From positions 368,937 through 432,936 of the forward strand of contig NZ_FOTB01000001.1 of NCBI RefSeq assembly GCF_900114445.1: 64,000 nucleotides of DNA, in the 5' to 3' direction. Origin of the DNA: Salinicoccus halodurans. Its GTDB lineage: Bacteria; Bacillota; Bacilli; Staphylococcales; Salinicoccaceae. The position numbers were made by a program, and so were the translations under genes. The notes under the pieces were generated by a model. That model was given only the letters and a program-made list of their open reading frames with translations. It was not told the DNA's origin and made no database searches. Of the stretch, positions 8,668 through 18,065 are shown piece after piece; the first letter of the stretch is position 1; each line of letters opens with the position of its first letter.

Positions 8668-8687
8668 CTGATTTCAATTGAAATCAG
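8668..8687. repeat. Perfect 20-bp palindrome over the fapR -35
   Basis: CTGATTTCAATTGAAATCAG is identical to its reverse complement. Its right half contains the TTGAAA -35 element of the fapR promoter. It has no loop or T run, so it looks like a protein operator rather than a terminator. The regulator is not identified. Confidence 0.75.
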
Positions 8688-8706
8688 AAAGGCACTTATA
8701 TATACT
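8678..8706 (+). promoter_or_regulatory. Sigma-A promoter of the fapR-plsX-fabD-fabG-acpP operon
   Basis: TTGAAA (8678-8683), 17 bp, TATACT (8701-8706). Transcription should start near 8713, inside the FapR operator, the classical autoregulated arrangement. Confidence 0.88.
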
Positions 8707-8710
8707 GATG

Positions 8711-8727
8711 TTAGTACCAACTACTAA
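8711..8727. promoter_or_regulatory. FapR operator
   Basis: TTAGTACCAACTACTAA is a 17-bp inverted repeat that matches the known FapR box (TTAGTACC-N-TACTAA type). It begins 5 bp after the -10 and covers the expected start site, so bound FapR would block transcription; malonyl-CoA is known to release FapR in Bacillus and Staphylococcus. Confidence 0.93.
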
Positions 8728-8740
8728 ATGAGGTCATCAT

Positions 8741-9322
8741 ATGGCAAGATATAAGAAAAAAGAGCGCCAGGAGCTCCTTTTGGAGAAAGTGTCGACGGAT
8801 CCTTTTCTGACGGATGAACTGCTTTCCGAAATGTTCGAGGTCAGTATACAGACAATCCGTCTGGACCGGCTTGAATTGAACATACCTGAACTCAGGGAAC
8901 GGATCAAACATGTTGCAAGAGAAGAGACGGAAAAGATCCGGAGCCTCTCATTACAGGAAGTCATTGGTGAAATAATTGATATAGAACTGAACAGCCATGC
9001 GCTGTCCCTGTTTATAGTGGAGGACGGGCATGTATTCCAGAAGAATAAAATTGCGCGGGGACATTATCTGTTCGCCCAGGCAAATTCGCTGTGCGTGGCA
9101 GTGATTGATGAGCCCCTCGCATTGACGAAGTCCGCAGACATCGAATTCACAAGACCGTCAAAGCTTGGTGATAAAGTGATTTCCAAAGCAATGGTGGAGA
9201 AAATGGATGGTCATACGGCGATAATCACCGTCACATCCAGAGTGGATCAGAAGATGGTCTTCAAAGGACGATTTGAAATGTACTATACAGATGAAACAGA
9301 TGAAGGTGAAAAAAATGGTTAA
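8741..9322 (+). CDS. fapR: Fatty acid biosynthesis repressor FapR
   Basis: Malonyl-CoA-responsive repressor of fatty acid and phospholipid genes. The 193-residue protein has an N-terminal DeoR-like helix-turn-helix (about 10-50, with [22 protein letters not shown]), a connecting helix, and a C-terminal hot-dog fold that binds malonyl-CoA ([19 protein letters not shown]). It is first in its operon, preceded by its own operator. Ribosome site GAGGT lies 6-10 bp before the ATG. It overlaps plsX by 8 bp. Confidence 0.97.
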   Translation: MARYKKKERQELLLEKVSTDPFLTDELLSEMFEVSIQTIRLDRLELNIPELRERIKHVAREETEKIRSLSLQEVIGEIIDIELNSHALSLFIVEDGHVFQKNKIARGHYLFAQANSLCVAVIDEPLALTKSADIEFTRPSKLGDKVISKAMVEKMDGHTAIITVTSRVDQKMVFKGRFEMYYTDETDEGEKNG

Positions 9323-10295
9323 AGTTGCAGTAGATCTAATGGGCGGCGACAATGCTCCCGGCGAAATAGAAAAGGGTGTTCTGGCTGCTGTAGAGGAAAA
9401 TGAAACGCTGCAAGTGAAATTGTACGGGATGAAGGGAGCCTACACGGGCGATCATCCGCGTGTTGAATTCATCGAGGTCACAGAAAAGATAGAATCCGAT
9501 GATGATCCTGTCCGTTCCGTAAAAAGAAAGAAGGACAGTTCACTGGTCAGAGCATGCAAAGCTGTCAAAGACGGTGAAGTGGCAGCATGTGTATCGGCAG
9601 GGAACACAGGAGCACTGATGAGTGCGGGTCTGTTCGTTGTCGGCCGCATCAAAGGCATCGAGCGTCCTGCCATCGGCACCCTGCTGCCAAGCATTGACGG
9701 CAAGGGGATGATGCTCCTTGACATGGGGGCCAATGCCGAGAACAAACCCAAGCATCTGGAACAGTTCGCTGTCATGGCTGACATCTATATGCGTGAAATT
9801 GCGGGCCGCACAAACCCTGCAGTGGGACTCATCAATAACGGCAGTGAAGAAAACAAAGGCAGCGAACTGACGAAGGAAACGTTCAAACTGCTGAAAGAAA
9901 GCGATATGAACTTCATCGGTAATTTCGAAACGAGGGATATCCTCTCCGGAGATGCAGATATCGCAGTGACGGACGGATTTACCGGGAACGTCGTCCTGAA
10001 GACGATTGAAGGGACGGCCTCCGCACTCATGAGTGAAGTCAAGGATGTATTCCTGAAAAGCACCAAGAACAAAATGGCGGCAATGGTTCTTAAAAACGAT
10101 TTTAAAGCAGTGAAAGATCTGCTGGATTACCGGCAGTACGGTGGAGCACCGTTGCTGGGCCTGAACGGCAATGTACTGAAAGCACATGGTTCCAGCGACT
10201 CCGTGGCAATCGTCTCCGCCCTCAGACAGGCTGAAAAAATGGCGGCTTCCAACGCCATTGAAAAAATCAAAGAAAGAATCGAGGAGAATGCATGA
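9315..10295 (+). CDS. plsX: Phosphate acyltransferase PlsX
   Basis: Converts acyl-ACP and phosphate to acyl-phosphate, the donor for PlsY in phosphatidic acid synthesis; peripheral membrane enzyme. 326 residues. Family signatures are [14 protein letters not shown] at the N-terminus, [27 protein letters not shown] and [17 protein letters not shown]. The ATG at 9315 is chosen since it gives the conserved N-terminus and lies 7 bp inside fapR after GAAGGTG; upstream ATGs would add unsupported residues. It overlaps fabD by 4 bp. Confidence 0.97.
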   Translation: MVKVAVDLMGGDNAPGEIEKGVLAAVEENETLQVKLYGMKGAYTGDHPRVEFIEVTEKIESDDDPVRSVKRKKDSSLVRACKAVKDGEVAACVSAGNTGALMSAGLFVVGRIKGIERPAIGTLLPSIDGKGMMLLDMGANAENKPKHLEQFAVMADIYMREIAGRTNPAVGLINNGSEENKGSELTKETFKLLKESDMNFIGNFETRDILSGDADIAVTDGFTGNVVLKTIEGTASALMSEVKDVFLKSTKNKMAAMVLKNDFKAVKDLLDYRQYGGAPLLGLNGNVLKAHGSSDSVAIVSALRQAEKMAASNAIEKIKERIEENA

Positions 10296-11197
10296 AACGA
10301 CTGATACTATTCCCGGGCCAGGGTGCCCAGTACAACGGGATGGCCAAAGACATCTATGAATCATCCTCAGAAGGCCGTACGGTCCTGGATGAAATATTCA
10401 TGAATGTGGATTTCGATCTGAAATCCATCATGTTCGAGGAAGACACACGGCTGAACCAGACTGAATATACACAGCCTGCACTGTTCGCACACAGCCTTGC
10501 TGTGCTTGCAGCTGCCGGCATCAAAGGCGACATGGTCCTCGGCCACAGCCTCGGTGAACTGCCTGCGCTTGTCCATGCAGGAGTACTGAATATACAGGAC
10601 GGCATCAAAATCGTCGCCAAGCGCGGTGAACTCATGAGCAAATCGGAAGGCGGCGGCATGGCTGCCGTCATCGGTATGGATCTCACTGACCTGCAGGCAC
10701 TCTGTGATGATCTCTCGACAGAGACGCGGCGTGTGCAGCCGGCGAATCTGAATGCACCCGATCAGACGGTTGTGTCCGGTGATGCAGCGCTTGTGGAGGA
10801 ATTCGCGGCCAAGGCAAAAGAGAAAGGGGCAAGACGCGTCATGCCGCTTAACGTATCGGGAGCATTCCACTCCCATCTGATGGACGATGCAAAAAAAGAA
10901 TTCAGTGATTTTGTATCCGGAATCGAGTTCAGTACACCGGTTATCCCCGTGATTCAAAATGTTTCAGCCAGGCTTGAAACAGATCCGCAAGTCATCAAAG
11001 CGCAGCTTATAGAACAGATCACAAGTCCTGTACGCTTTACAGAATGTGTACAGGCGGCAGTGTCGGCCGGGACCGGATCCGCGGTTGAAGTCGGACCGAA
11101 GAAAGTCCTGAGCGGCCTGATAAGAAAAATCGACCGTTCCGTGAGCACGAAGAATATCGATACGATGGAACAGGTAAAGGAGTTTCAAAATGAGTAA
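10292..11197 (+). CDS. fabD: Malonyl-CoA:ACP transacylase
   Basis: Loads malonyl groups onto ACP for fatty acid elongation. 301 residues with an N-terminal FPGQGAQ, the catalytic GHSLGE (S86) and AFHSH at 191-195 carrying the partner His. [11 protein letters not shown] near the C-terminus is also typical. ATGA overlap with plsX and 8-bp overlap with fabG point to translational coupling inside the FapR operon. Confidence 0.97.
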   Translation: MKRLILFPGQGAQYNGMAKDIYESSSEGRTVLDEIFMNVDFDLKSIMFEEDTRLNQTEYTQPALFAHSLAVLAAAGIKGDMVLGHSLGELPALVHAGVLNIQDGIKIVAKRGELMSKSEGGGMAAVIGMDLTDLQALCDDLSTETRRVQPANLNAPDQTVVSGDAALVEEFAAKAKEKGARRVMPLNVSGAFHSHLMDDAKKEFSDFVSGIEFSTPVIPVIQNVSARLETDPQVIKAQLIEQITSPVRFTECVQAAVSAGTGSAVEVGPKKVLSGLIRKIDRSVSTKNIDTMEQVKEFQNE

Positions 11198-11924
11198 AAT
11201 AGCATTAGTTACCGGCGCATCTCGCGGAATAGGGAAAAGTATCGCGCTCTCGCTGGGTAAAGAGTATACTGTTATAGTGAACTATTCCGGTTCCAGGGAA
11301 AAGGCCGAGGGCGTGGCTGATGAAATCAACAGTGAGGGCGGCACGGCCGAGGCATATCAGTGCCACGTACAGAACTACGATGATGTCAAAGCGATGATCA
11401 AATACATTACTGACACATACGGGTCGATCGACCTTGTCGTCAACAATGCCGGAGTCACCAAAGACAACCTTCTCATGAGAATGAAGGAGGATGAATGGAA
11501 CCAGGTGATAGATGTGAACCTAAAGGGTGCATTCAACGTCATCCAGAGTGTATCCCGGCCGATGATCCGCCAAAAGGGAGGGAGGATTATCAACATCTCA
11601 AGTATCGTCGGTTCGCTCGGCAATCCTGGTCAGACAAACTATGTCGCTTCCAAAGCCGGAATCGACGGCATTACCAAGTCTGTCGCGCGTGAACTTGCAC
11701 CCAAAGGCATCACAGTCAACGCAGTGGCGCCCGGGTTCATTGAAAGTGATATGACAGATGTTCTCTCCGATGACATTAAAGAACAGATGCTCGGCCAGAT
11801 ACCGCTGAATCATTTCGGTACAGTGGACGATATATCGGAGACTGTGAAGTTTCTTGCATCCGGCTCCGCAAAGTACATTACAGGCCAGACAATACACGTC
11901 AACGGCGGTATGTACATGGGGTAG
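11190..11924 (+). CDS. fabG: 3-oxoacyl-ACP reductase
   Basis: NADPH-dependent reduction of beta-ketoacyl-ACP. A 244-residue short-chain dehydrogenase: [12 protein letters not shown] cofactor loop, NNAG, and the catalytic S138, Y151 and K155 (NISSIVG, YVASKAG). The C-terminal [15 protein letters not shown] is the standard FabG ending. Its start lies within fabD after a GTAAAGGAG ribosome site. Confidence 0.97.
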   Translation: MSKIALVTGASRGIGKSIALSLGKEYTVIVNYSGSREKAEGVADEINSEGGTAEAYQCHVQNYDDVKAMIKYITDTYGSIDLVVNNAGVTKDNLLMRMKEDEWNQVIDVNLKGAFNVIQSVSRPMIRQKGGRIINISSIVGSLGNPGQTNYVASKAGIDGITKSVARELAPKGITVNAVAPGFIESDMTDVLSDDIKEQMLGQIPLNHFGTVDDISETVKFLASGSAKYITGQTIHVNGGMYMG

Positions 11925-11958
11925 GACCTATGCTATTATTGGAGGGAGGTGAATTTTG

Positions 11959-12195
11959 ATGGCAAACTTTGATAAAGTAAAAGACATAATTGTCGACAAA
12001 CTTGGTATTGATGAAGAGAAAGTGACGAAGGAAGCATCTTTTAAAGATGACCTTGGTGCAGACTCTTTAGATATTGCTGAACTAGTTATGGAACTCGAAG
12101 ACGAGTTCGAGATGGAAATTCCAGATGAGGAAGCTGAAAAGATCAATACAGTAGGCGACGCTCTTAATTACATTGACAAACTAGAAGCAAACTAA
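11959..12195 (+). CDS. acpP: Acyl carrier protein
   Basis: 78-residue acidic carrier of growing acyl chains. The phosphopantetheine attachment motif GADSLD is present with S36. Nearly identical to the S. aureus ACP through the central helices ([23 protein letters not shown]). The ATG at 11959 follows GGAGGGAGGTG; a TTG one codon earlier is less likely. Last gene of the FapR operon, closed by a terminator. Confidence 0.98.
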   Translation: MANFDKVKDIIVDKLGIDEEKVTKEASFKDDLGADSLDIAELVMELEDEFEMEIPDEEAEKINTVGDALNYIDKLEAN

Positions 12196-12199
12196 TTAT

Positions 12200-12231
12200 A
12201 AAATCCACTTTCCGGAGTGGATTTTATTTTT
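12200..12231 (+). terminator. Intrinsic terminator of the fapR-acpP operon
   Basis: AAAATCCACT and AGTGGATTTT form a perfect 10-bp stem with a six-base loop, followed by ATTTTT. It implies that rnc has its own promoter. Confidence 0.92.
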
Positions 12232-12241
12232 GTATGAAAAC

Positions 12242-12270
12242 TTTTATTCGAATGAATATTCATTTAGAAT
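12242..12270 (+). promoter_or_regulatory. Possible promoter of the rnc-smc-ftsY-ylxM-ffh operon
   Basis: TAGAAT at 12265-12270 is a fair -10; the -35 at 17 bp (TTTTAT) is poor. The spacer contains a perfect 14-bp palindrome, AATGAATATTCATT (12251-12264). A promoter is expected here because of the terminator just upstream. Confidence 0.4.
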
Positions 12271-12291
12271 AAGATGATGGGAGTGAGTGTT

Positions 12292-13059
12292 ATGGAATTC
12301 AAAGAGATGGAAAATATAATAGAAAAAGATGCACATGCCAAAACAGGGCTTGCGGCATTCCGCAGGGAGTTCGTGGGATTTCTGGAACGGACAGGCATTG
12401 TGATCAATGATGAAGCATTATATGTACAGGCATTTATGCACAGCTCATACATCAACGACCTGCAGCTCAATAAAATCTACAATAATGAAAGACTGGAATT
12501 TCTCGGCGATGCAGTACTAGAATTGATGGTTTCAGACTATATATACAGCAGGTTCGATCAATTGCCCGAAGGTGATCTGACAAAGTTAAGAGCCAATATC
12601 GTGTGTGAACCCTCACTTGTAGTATTCGCCTCCAAACTGCGCATGGAACCACTCATCATGCTCGGCCGGGGAGAAGAGAAAACTGGTGGAAGAAAACGGC
12701 CTTCCATCATATCCGACACTTTTGAAGCATTCCTCGGCGCCCTGTATCTCGATCAGGGGACAGAGTCTGCGAGGAAGTTCCTGGAGGCATTTGTCTTCCC
12801 GGAAGTGAAAGATGCAAAATATAATGCAGCAGTGGATTACAAGACTGCACTGCAGGAGCATATGCACAGGAACTACAGGAAGTCGGTTGAGTATAAGCTG
12901 ATTGAAGCGACTGGTCCAAGCCATGACAAGACTTTTGTCACAGGCGTATATATGGACAGCCGGCTGATCGGAAAAGGGTTTGGACGTTCCAAGAAAGAAT
13001 CCGAACAGCGTGCTGCTGAACAGGCATTAAGTGAAACGAATGGCGGGGAGAACCACTGA
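12292..13059 (+). CDS. rnc: Ribonuclease III
   Basis: Double-strand-specific endonuclease for rRNA processing and mRNA decay. 255 residues from the ATG at 12292, which follows GGGAGTGA; two upstream in-frame ATGs (12274, 12277) lack a ribosome site. The catalytic signature ERLEFLGDAVLEL is at 66-78 (E69, D73), with a second acidic site in DTFEAFLGALYLD. The C-terminal double-stranded RNA-binding domain (about 180-250) ends with SKKESEQRAAEQAL. Its stop shares a base with the smc start. Confidence 0.97.
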   Translation: MEFKEMENIIEKDAHAKTGLAAFRREFVGFLERTGIVINDEALYVQAFMHSSYINDLQLNKIYNNERLEFLGDAVLELMVSDYIYSRFDQLPEGDLTKLRANIVCEPSLVVFASKLRMEPLIMLGRGEEKTGGRKRPSIISDTFEAFLGALYLDQGTESARKFLEAFVFPEVKDAKYNAAVDYKTALQEHMHRNYRKSVEYKLIEATGPSHDKTFVTGVYMDSRLIGKGFGRSKKESEQRAAEQALSETNGGENH

Positions 13060-16000
13060 TGGTATATTTGAAAGCGATAGAAGCCCACGGCTTCAAATCA
13101 TTTGCGGATAAAGTGAATATAAAATTCGATTCGGGTGTTACGGCAGTAGTCGGCCCGAATGGCAGCGGAAAAAGTAACATCACCGATGCAATCCGCTGGG
13201 TACTCGGTGAGCAGTCTGCACGGAGCATACGCGGTGTGAAGATGGAAGATGTCATCTTCAATGGCTCATCCGGCAGAAAGTCGATGAACTATGCCTATGT
13301 ACGCCTTGTCCTTGATAATCAGTCCAGGAAACTTTCGGTTGGTGAAGACACAGTGAACATCACACGCAAGCTGTACCGGAACGGCGACAGCGAATACTAT
13401 ATCAATGACGATAAGTGCAGGCTGAAGGAGATCAATGAACTTTTCCTTGATTCCGGTCTCGGGAAAAATGCTTATAACATCATTTCCCAGGGCGAAGTGG
13501 ATGAAGTGCTGAAGGCGCGGCCGGAACAGCGCAGGAACCTGATTGAAGAGACTGCAGGCGTGATGAAATATAAGCTCAGAAAGAAAGAGTCCGAAAAAAG
13601 GCTGGAGGATACGGCGCAGAACCTGAGCCGTGTAAATGACATCATCCAGGAGCTCGAATCCAGAGTGAATAAACTGGAGCGGGAGAGCGCGAATGCCAAA
13701 GAATATCTGGCCCTGAAAGAAGAAATAAGCCGCAGTGACATCGAAGTGACCGCCTATGATATCAATGCACTCATGACCATTCTCCGGACGGAGGAAGAGG
13801 CTTATGAGGAAATTGAAAAGAAGGCGGAGGACTGCCGGGCAAAACTCCAGCAGATGGAGCAGAAGATGTCAGAGCTCGGATCGGCCAGGGACAGGCATGA
13901 CAGTAAAAACAGGGAACTGAACAGCAGACTGGTGGAGCTGTCCAGACGTCTCGAGAATACGGGCGGCCGCATCGAACTTTACAAAGAACGCAAGAACAAC
14001 AAAGGCCAGCTTGTAGAGGAACTGAAGGTCCGTCTGTCGGAACAGCAGGCGAGAAAGGAAACGCTTGCGGCCAAAGCTGATGAAGTGGACCGGACGGCTG
14101 CATCTTTGAACGAAACTGCATTAATGCTCAAAAAATCCCTGTCGGATACGGATGAACAGAAAAAGTATCTGACCAAAGACCGGGGTGACGAGATCGAAAA
14201 GCTCAAAGACAGCTATTATGATCTGATGGTCGAGAAGACAACGCTTGAAAACGACCAGCGCCGTGAAGAATCGGAAAAATCCCGTCTGGACGGCAGTCTC
14301 CGTCAAAAAGAAGAGAGACTCGCTGCGCTCAGAAATGATTACGATACAGAAAAATCGGAGCATGATGCACTGGTTGACAAGAAAGAGAAGACAAAATCAG
14401 AACTCGCTCATGCCAGGGAAAAATATCTTGATGAGAAAAGAAATCTTGCAGAACTCAATCAAAAATATGATGCAGAACGGGAGAAGCTCCATAAGGCGAA
14501 CCGTTTCATCGAACAGCAGTCATCAAAACTCGAAATGCTCAAAAATATGCAGAATGAATATCGCGGCTATTATCCGGGTGTCCGGGCGATATTAAAGAAT
14601 CGCGATAAGGTGTCCGGTGTCCGCGGCTCTGTCGGGGAATTGATATCAACAGAGAATTCATATATGGTCGCCCTCGATACTGCTCTTGGTGCACAAGCAC
14701 AGAATATCATCATGGCAACCGAGCAGGATGCCAAAAAGGCAATCCGCCACCTGAAGGAGAAAAAGAGCGGTTTTGCTACATTTCTTCCGATGGACGTCAT
14801 CCGACCGAGATCACTTTCAGGGGATATAAGGGCACAGGTTGAAAATGCTGAGGTTGAGGCCAGGGTGATGGCTGATATTGCCGAGGCAGATCCGGATATC
14901 AAGGACGTTGTAGACCACCTGCTCGGGACGACAATCGTCACTAAAAACATTGATGACGCAGGAATATTGGCACGCTCGATCAATCACCGTGCGCGCATTG
15001 TCACAATGGACGGCGAAACGATTATGCCTGGCGGTGCGATGAGCGGGGGTTCCAGAAATACAAAGAACTCCATCATCGAGAGCCAGAGGGACATGGCGGA
15101 AACAGAAGAGAAACTTGCAGAGTACAAAAACAAGCTCGAACACATGAAAGACACTGTTAAAAAGCTGGGCGGAGAAGTTGCCGGTCAGATGGAGCAGCTA
15201 TCAAAACTCGAAAGCACCGGTGAAACTCTCGCTGAAAAGCACGAACAGACAGAATCCGCTGCAGACCGTCTCGGATATCAGCTTGAAGCAAAAGCGGAAA
15301 CCATGGCAGTGCTCGAAGAAGAGCTTAAATCCCTCGGACATGTAAATGAAGAACGAGATTTTGAGGGACTGATCAAAGAAGCGGAGGACAAGCTTCAGAA
15401 GCTGGATGAGCACATCCGCATGATGAGTGCTTCGGATAAGGATAAGAAGCAGAAGCTTGCCCTCCTCACTGATGAAGCTCATGAGATTGAGCGGGAATAT
15501 ACAGCTGTCAGGGAACGCATCAGCCATAACAGTGCCGAAAAAGAAAGGCTCGGTTCCGAACTGCATGACGTCCAGGAAGCAATCGAAGAAACAGAAGCTC
15601 AGCAGCGGCTGGTGGCAGAAGACCTCGGCGGCATGGATCTCGATGCTCTGGAAAAAGAGGAGCAGGAACTGACTGCAGAAGTGGAGAAACTGTATGCTGA
15701 GACTGACGAAGTCTCCGGACTGCAGCATGAAATCAGGAAAGAGTATAATTCAATTGTTGAGGAACGGGACAGGACTTCAAAAGAATTGGAGGAATGTCAG
15801 GAAACATTACGCAATCATACAGGGAAAAAAGAGAAATTAGATGTTAAAATAGAACAGAAGATCGAATATCTTTCCGAAAATTACAAGATGACCTATGAAA
15901 AGGCGCGGGAAGAATATGATGATTTCTCGGATATCGATCAGAAACGCATGAAGATTTCACTCAACAAGAAGAGCATCGAAGAACTTGGGCCTGTGAACCT

Positions 16001-16613
16001 TGGTGCAATCGAAGAGTTCGACCGCGTCAATGAACGCTATCAGTTCCTGAAAAGCCAGGAAGCGGATCTGCTTGAAGCAAGGTCGACCCTGCTTGAAGTG
16101 ATTGGTGAGATGGATGAGGAAGTCTCTGTCAGGTTCCAGGAGGCGTTCGAACAGGTGAACGAGCATTTCGGCAATGTGTTCAAAGAGATGTTCGGCGGGG
16201 GCCAGGCGGAACTAAGACTGACGGATGAAGATAATTATCTGGAGTCCGGCGTGGAAATCTATGCCCAGCCTCCCGGCAAGAAATTGTCGTCCCTTTCGCT
16301 GCTTTCCGGAGGAGAGCGTGCACTGACGGCAATCAGCCTTTTATTCAGCGTGTTGAAAGTCCGCGTCAGCCCGTTCATCATTCTGGACGAGGTGGAAGCG
16401 GCTCTGGACGAATCGAATGTTCTGCGCTACGCGCAGTATTTGAAACAGCTGGCGGTAAATACACAATTCATCGTCATCACACACAGAAAAGGTACAATGG
16501 AACAGAGTGACCGGCTGTTTGGTGTGACGATGCAGGAACGCGGTGTCAGCCAGCTCATCAGTGTAGACCTTAAGAACTATGAAGAAAAAGTGAGAGAGGA
16601 AGAGACGGTGTGA
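13059..16613 (+). CDS. smc: Chromosome segregation ATPase SMC
   Basis: Core of the SMC-ScpAB condensin. 1184 residues, the usual length: N-terminal Walker A GPNGSGKS (32-39), coiled coil to about 500, a hinge starting near YPGVRAIL (505) and running to about 650, a second coiled coil, then the ABC signature LSGGER (1082-1087) and Walker B FIILDEVEAALD (1106-1117). The coil regions are rich in Glu, Lys and Ala as expected. It starts one base inside the rnc stop and overlaps ftsY by 4 bp. scpA and scpB are not in the window. Confidence 0.98.
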   Translation: MVYLKAIEAHGFKSFADKVNIKFDSGVTAVVGPNGSGKSNITDAIRWVLGEQSARSIRGVKMEDVIFNGSSGRKSMNYAYVRLVLDNQSRKLSVGEDTVNITRKLYRNGDSEYYINDDKCRLKEINELFLDSGLGKNAYNIISQGEVDEVLKARPEQRRNLIEETAGVMKYKLRKKESEKRLEDTAQNLSRVNDIIQELESRVNKLERESANAKEYLALKEEISRSDIEVTAYDINALMTILRTEEEAYEEIEKKAEDCRAKLQQMEQKMSELGSARDRHDSKNRELNSRLVELSRRLENTGGRIELYKERKNNKGQLVEELKVRLSEQQARKETLAAKADEVDRTAASLNETALMLKKSLSDTDEQKKYLTKDRGDEIEKLKDSYYDLMVEKTTLENDQRREESEKSRLDGSLRQKEERLAALRNDYDTEKSEHDALVDKKEKTKSELAHAREKYLDEKRNLAELNQKYDAEREKLHKANRFIEQQSSKLEMLKNMQNEYRGYYPGVRAILKNRDKVSGVRGSVGELISTENSYMVALDTALGAQAQNIIMATEQDAKKAIRHLKEKKSGFATFLPMDVIRPRSLSGDIRAQVENAEVEARVMADIAEADPDIKDVVDHLLGTTIVTKNIDDAGILARSINHRARIVTMDGETIMPGGAMSGGSRNTKNSIIESQRDMAETEEKLAEYKNKLEHMKDTVKKLGGEVAGQMEQLSKLESTGETLAEKHEQTESAADRLGYQLEAKAETMAVLEEELKSLGHVNEERDFEGLIKEAEDKLQKLDEHIRMMSASDKDKKQKLALLTDEAHEIEREYTAVRERISHNSAEKERLGSELHDVQEAIEETEAQQRLVAEDLGGMDLDALEKEEQELTAEVEKLYAETDEVSGLQHEIRKEYNSIVEERDRTSKELEECQETLRNHTGKKEKLDVKIEQKIEYLSENYKMTYEKAREEYDDFSDIDQKRMKISLNKKSIEELGPVNLGAIEEFDRVNERYQFLKSQEADLLEARSTLLEVIGEMDEEVSVRFQEAFEQVNEHFGNVFKEMFGGGQAELRLTDEDNYLESGVEIYAQPPGKKLSSLSLLSGGERALTAISLLFSVLKVRVSPFIILDEVEAALDESNVLRYAQYLKQLAVNTQFIVITHRKGTMEQSDRLFGVTMQERGVSQLISVDLKNYEEKVREEETV

Positions 16614-17719
16614 GCTTTCTTAAACGATTAAAAGACAGATTCCAGCCGAATAAAGAAAAAGAGGCAGAGGAACAATCGGCAGAAGCACAGCATGAGAAAC
16701 TCGATGACGGCCTCATCAGCATTGAAGCGTTTGAAGAGTGGGAACAGGAACAGATCGGCTATAAATTCAAGGCCGGCCTTGAAAAAAGCCGCGAGAAATT
16801 CCAGAATGAAATCAATGAACTGATGGCACGCTATCGTACTGTCGATGAAGATTTCTTTGAAGCTCTGGAGGAAGTGCTCATTTCCGCCGATGTCGGCTTC
16901 AATACCGTAATGGAACTGACAGATGAACTGCGCCATGTGGCAAAAGTGGAAAATATTACGGATACTGCGGACTTGAAAGAGACGATCGTTGAAAAGATGG
17001 TTGAAATCTATGAACGGAATGATGATCTGCCGGAAACGGTCAATATTCAGGAGCAGGGGCTGACAGTCATTCTTGTCGTCGGTGTAAACGGTGTCGGCAA
17101 GACGACGAGCATCGGTAAGCTTGCCCATAAATATAAGCAGGAGGGCAAACAGGTCATGCTTGCCGCCGGAGATACTTTCCGAGCGGGTGCCATCAACCAG
17201 CTGAAGGTATGGGGTGAGCGTGTCGATGTGGATGTCATCAGCCAGTCGGAGGGAAGCGATCCGGCAGCTGTCATGTTCGATGCAATCAATGCAGCGAAAA
17301 AACGCGGCACAGATGTGCTGATATGTGATACGGCAGGCCGTCTTCAGAATAAAGGGAATCTGATGAATGAACTTTCCAAAATGAAAAATGTCATTCAGAA
17401 AGTGGTGCCGGAGGCGCCGCATGAATCTCTGCTTGTACTTGATGCAACGACAGGACAGAATGCGCTGAGCCAGGCGAAAGCTTTTAAAGAAGTGACAGAC
17501 GTATCCGGCATCGTTCTTACGAAGCTTGACGGGACGGCCAAGGGCGGCATCGTACTTGCGATTAAAAATGAACTCGGCATTCCGGTCAAATTCGTCGGTC
17601 TCGGCGAACAGCTGGATGATCTGCAGGAATTCAGTGCAGAGAATTATGTATACGGCCTGTTTGCTGATATGATATCAAATGCAGAGGAAATAGATGATTC
17701 TGCAGAGGATGAGGTATAA
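16610..17719 (+). CDS. ftsY: Signal recognition particle receptor FtsY
   Basis: Membrane-associated SRP GTPase that docks ribosome-SRP complexes at the translocon. 369 residues: a short acidic A region (about 1-60), N domain helices, and the G domain with GVNGVGKT at 158-165, DTAGR, and [13 protein letters not shown] start overlapping the smc stop (GTGTGA), which gives the common [11 protein letters not shown] beginning. Ends TAATG, sharing a base with ylxM. Confidence 0.97.
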   Translation: MSFLKRLKDRFQPNKEKEAEEQSAEAQHEKLDDGLISIEAFEEWEQEQIGYKFKAGLEKSREKFQNEINELMARYRTVDEDFFEALEEVLISADVGFNTVMELTDELRHVAKVENITDTADLKETIVEKMVEIYERNDDLPETVNIQEQGLTVILVVGVNGVGKTTSIGKLAHKYKQEGKQVMLAAGDTFRAGAINQLKVWGERVDVDVISQSEGSDPAAVMFDAINAAKKRGTDVLICDTAGRLQNKGNLMNELSKMKNVIQKVVPEAPHESLLVLDATTGQNALSQAKAFKEVTDVSGIVLTKLDGTAKGGIVLAIKNELGIPVKFVGLGEQLDDLQEFSAENYVYGLFADMISNAEEIDDSAEDEV

Positions 17720-18054
17720 TGACAGAAGAACTCGAACGCACAATGCGGATGAATTATCTTTATGATTTTTACAACTCGCTGCTGACGGATAAGCAAAGAC
17801 GGTACATCGAACTTTATTATCTGGAGGATTTTGCGTTCAGTGAAATTGCGGAAGAACTTAAGGTGACACGGCAGGCGGTTTATGATAATCTGAAGCGCTC
17901 GAAGGATCTTCTGGAACACTATGAGGAAAACCTCGGTATGTACAGGAATTTCAAATCAAGAAACGAACTTATAAATCAGCTTAAAAATAAACTGGATGAA
18001 TCTGCCGACTCTGAAACAGGGGAGATTCTAAACCGGTTGGAAGCATTGGATTAG
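17719..18054 (+). CDS. ylxM: SRP-associated protein YlxM
   Basis: A 111-residue sigma-70 region-4-like helix-turn-helix protein ([40 protein letters not shown]) found next to ffh in Firmicutes. In streptococci it is reported to bind SRP components. The helix-turn-helix spans about residues 20-65, followed by a short helical tail. It sits between ftsY and ffh, so one transcript supplies the complete SRP pathway except for the 4.5S/6S RNA. Confidence 0.94.
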   Translation: MTEELERTMRMNYLYDFYNSLLTDKQRRYIELYYLEDFAFSEIAEELKVTRQAVYDNLKRSKDLLEHYEENLGMYRNFKSRNELINQLKNKLDESADSETGEILNRLEALD

Positions 18055-18065
18055 GAGGAACATAT

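Noticed and set aside
11956-11958. TTG as the acpP start
   Set aside because: The ATG in the next codon has better spacing from GGAGGTG and yields the usual ACP N-terminus.
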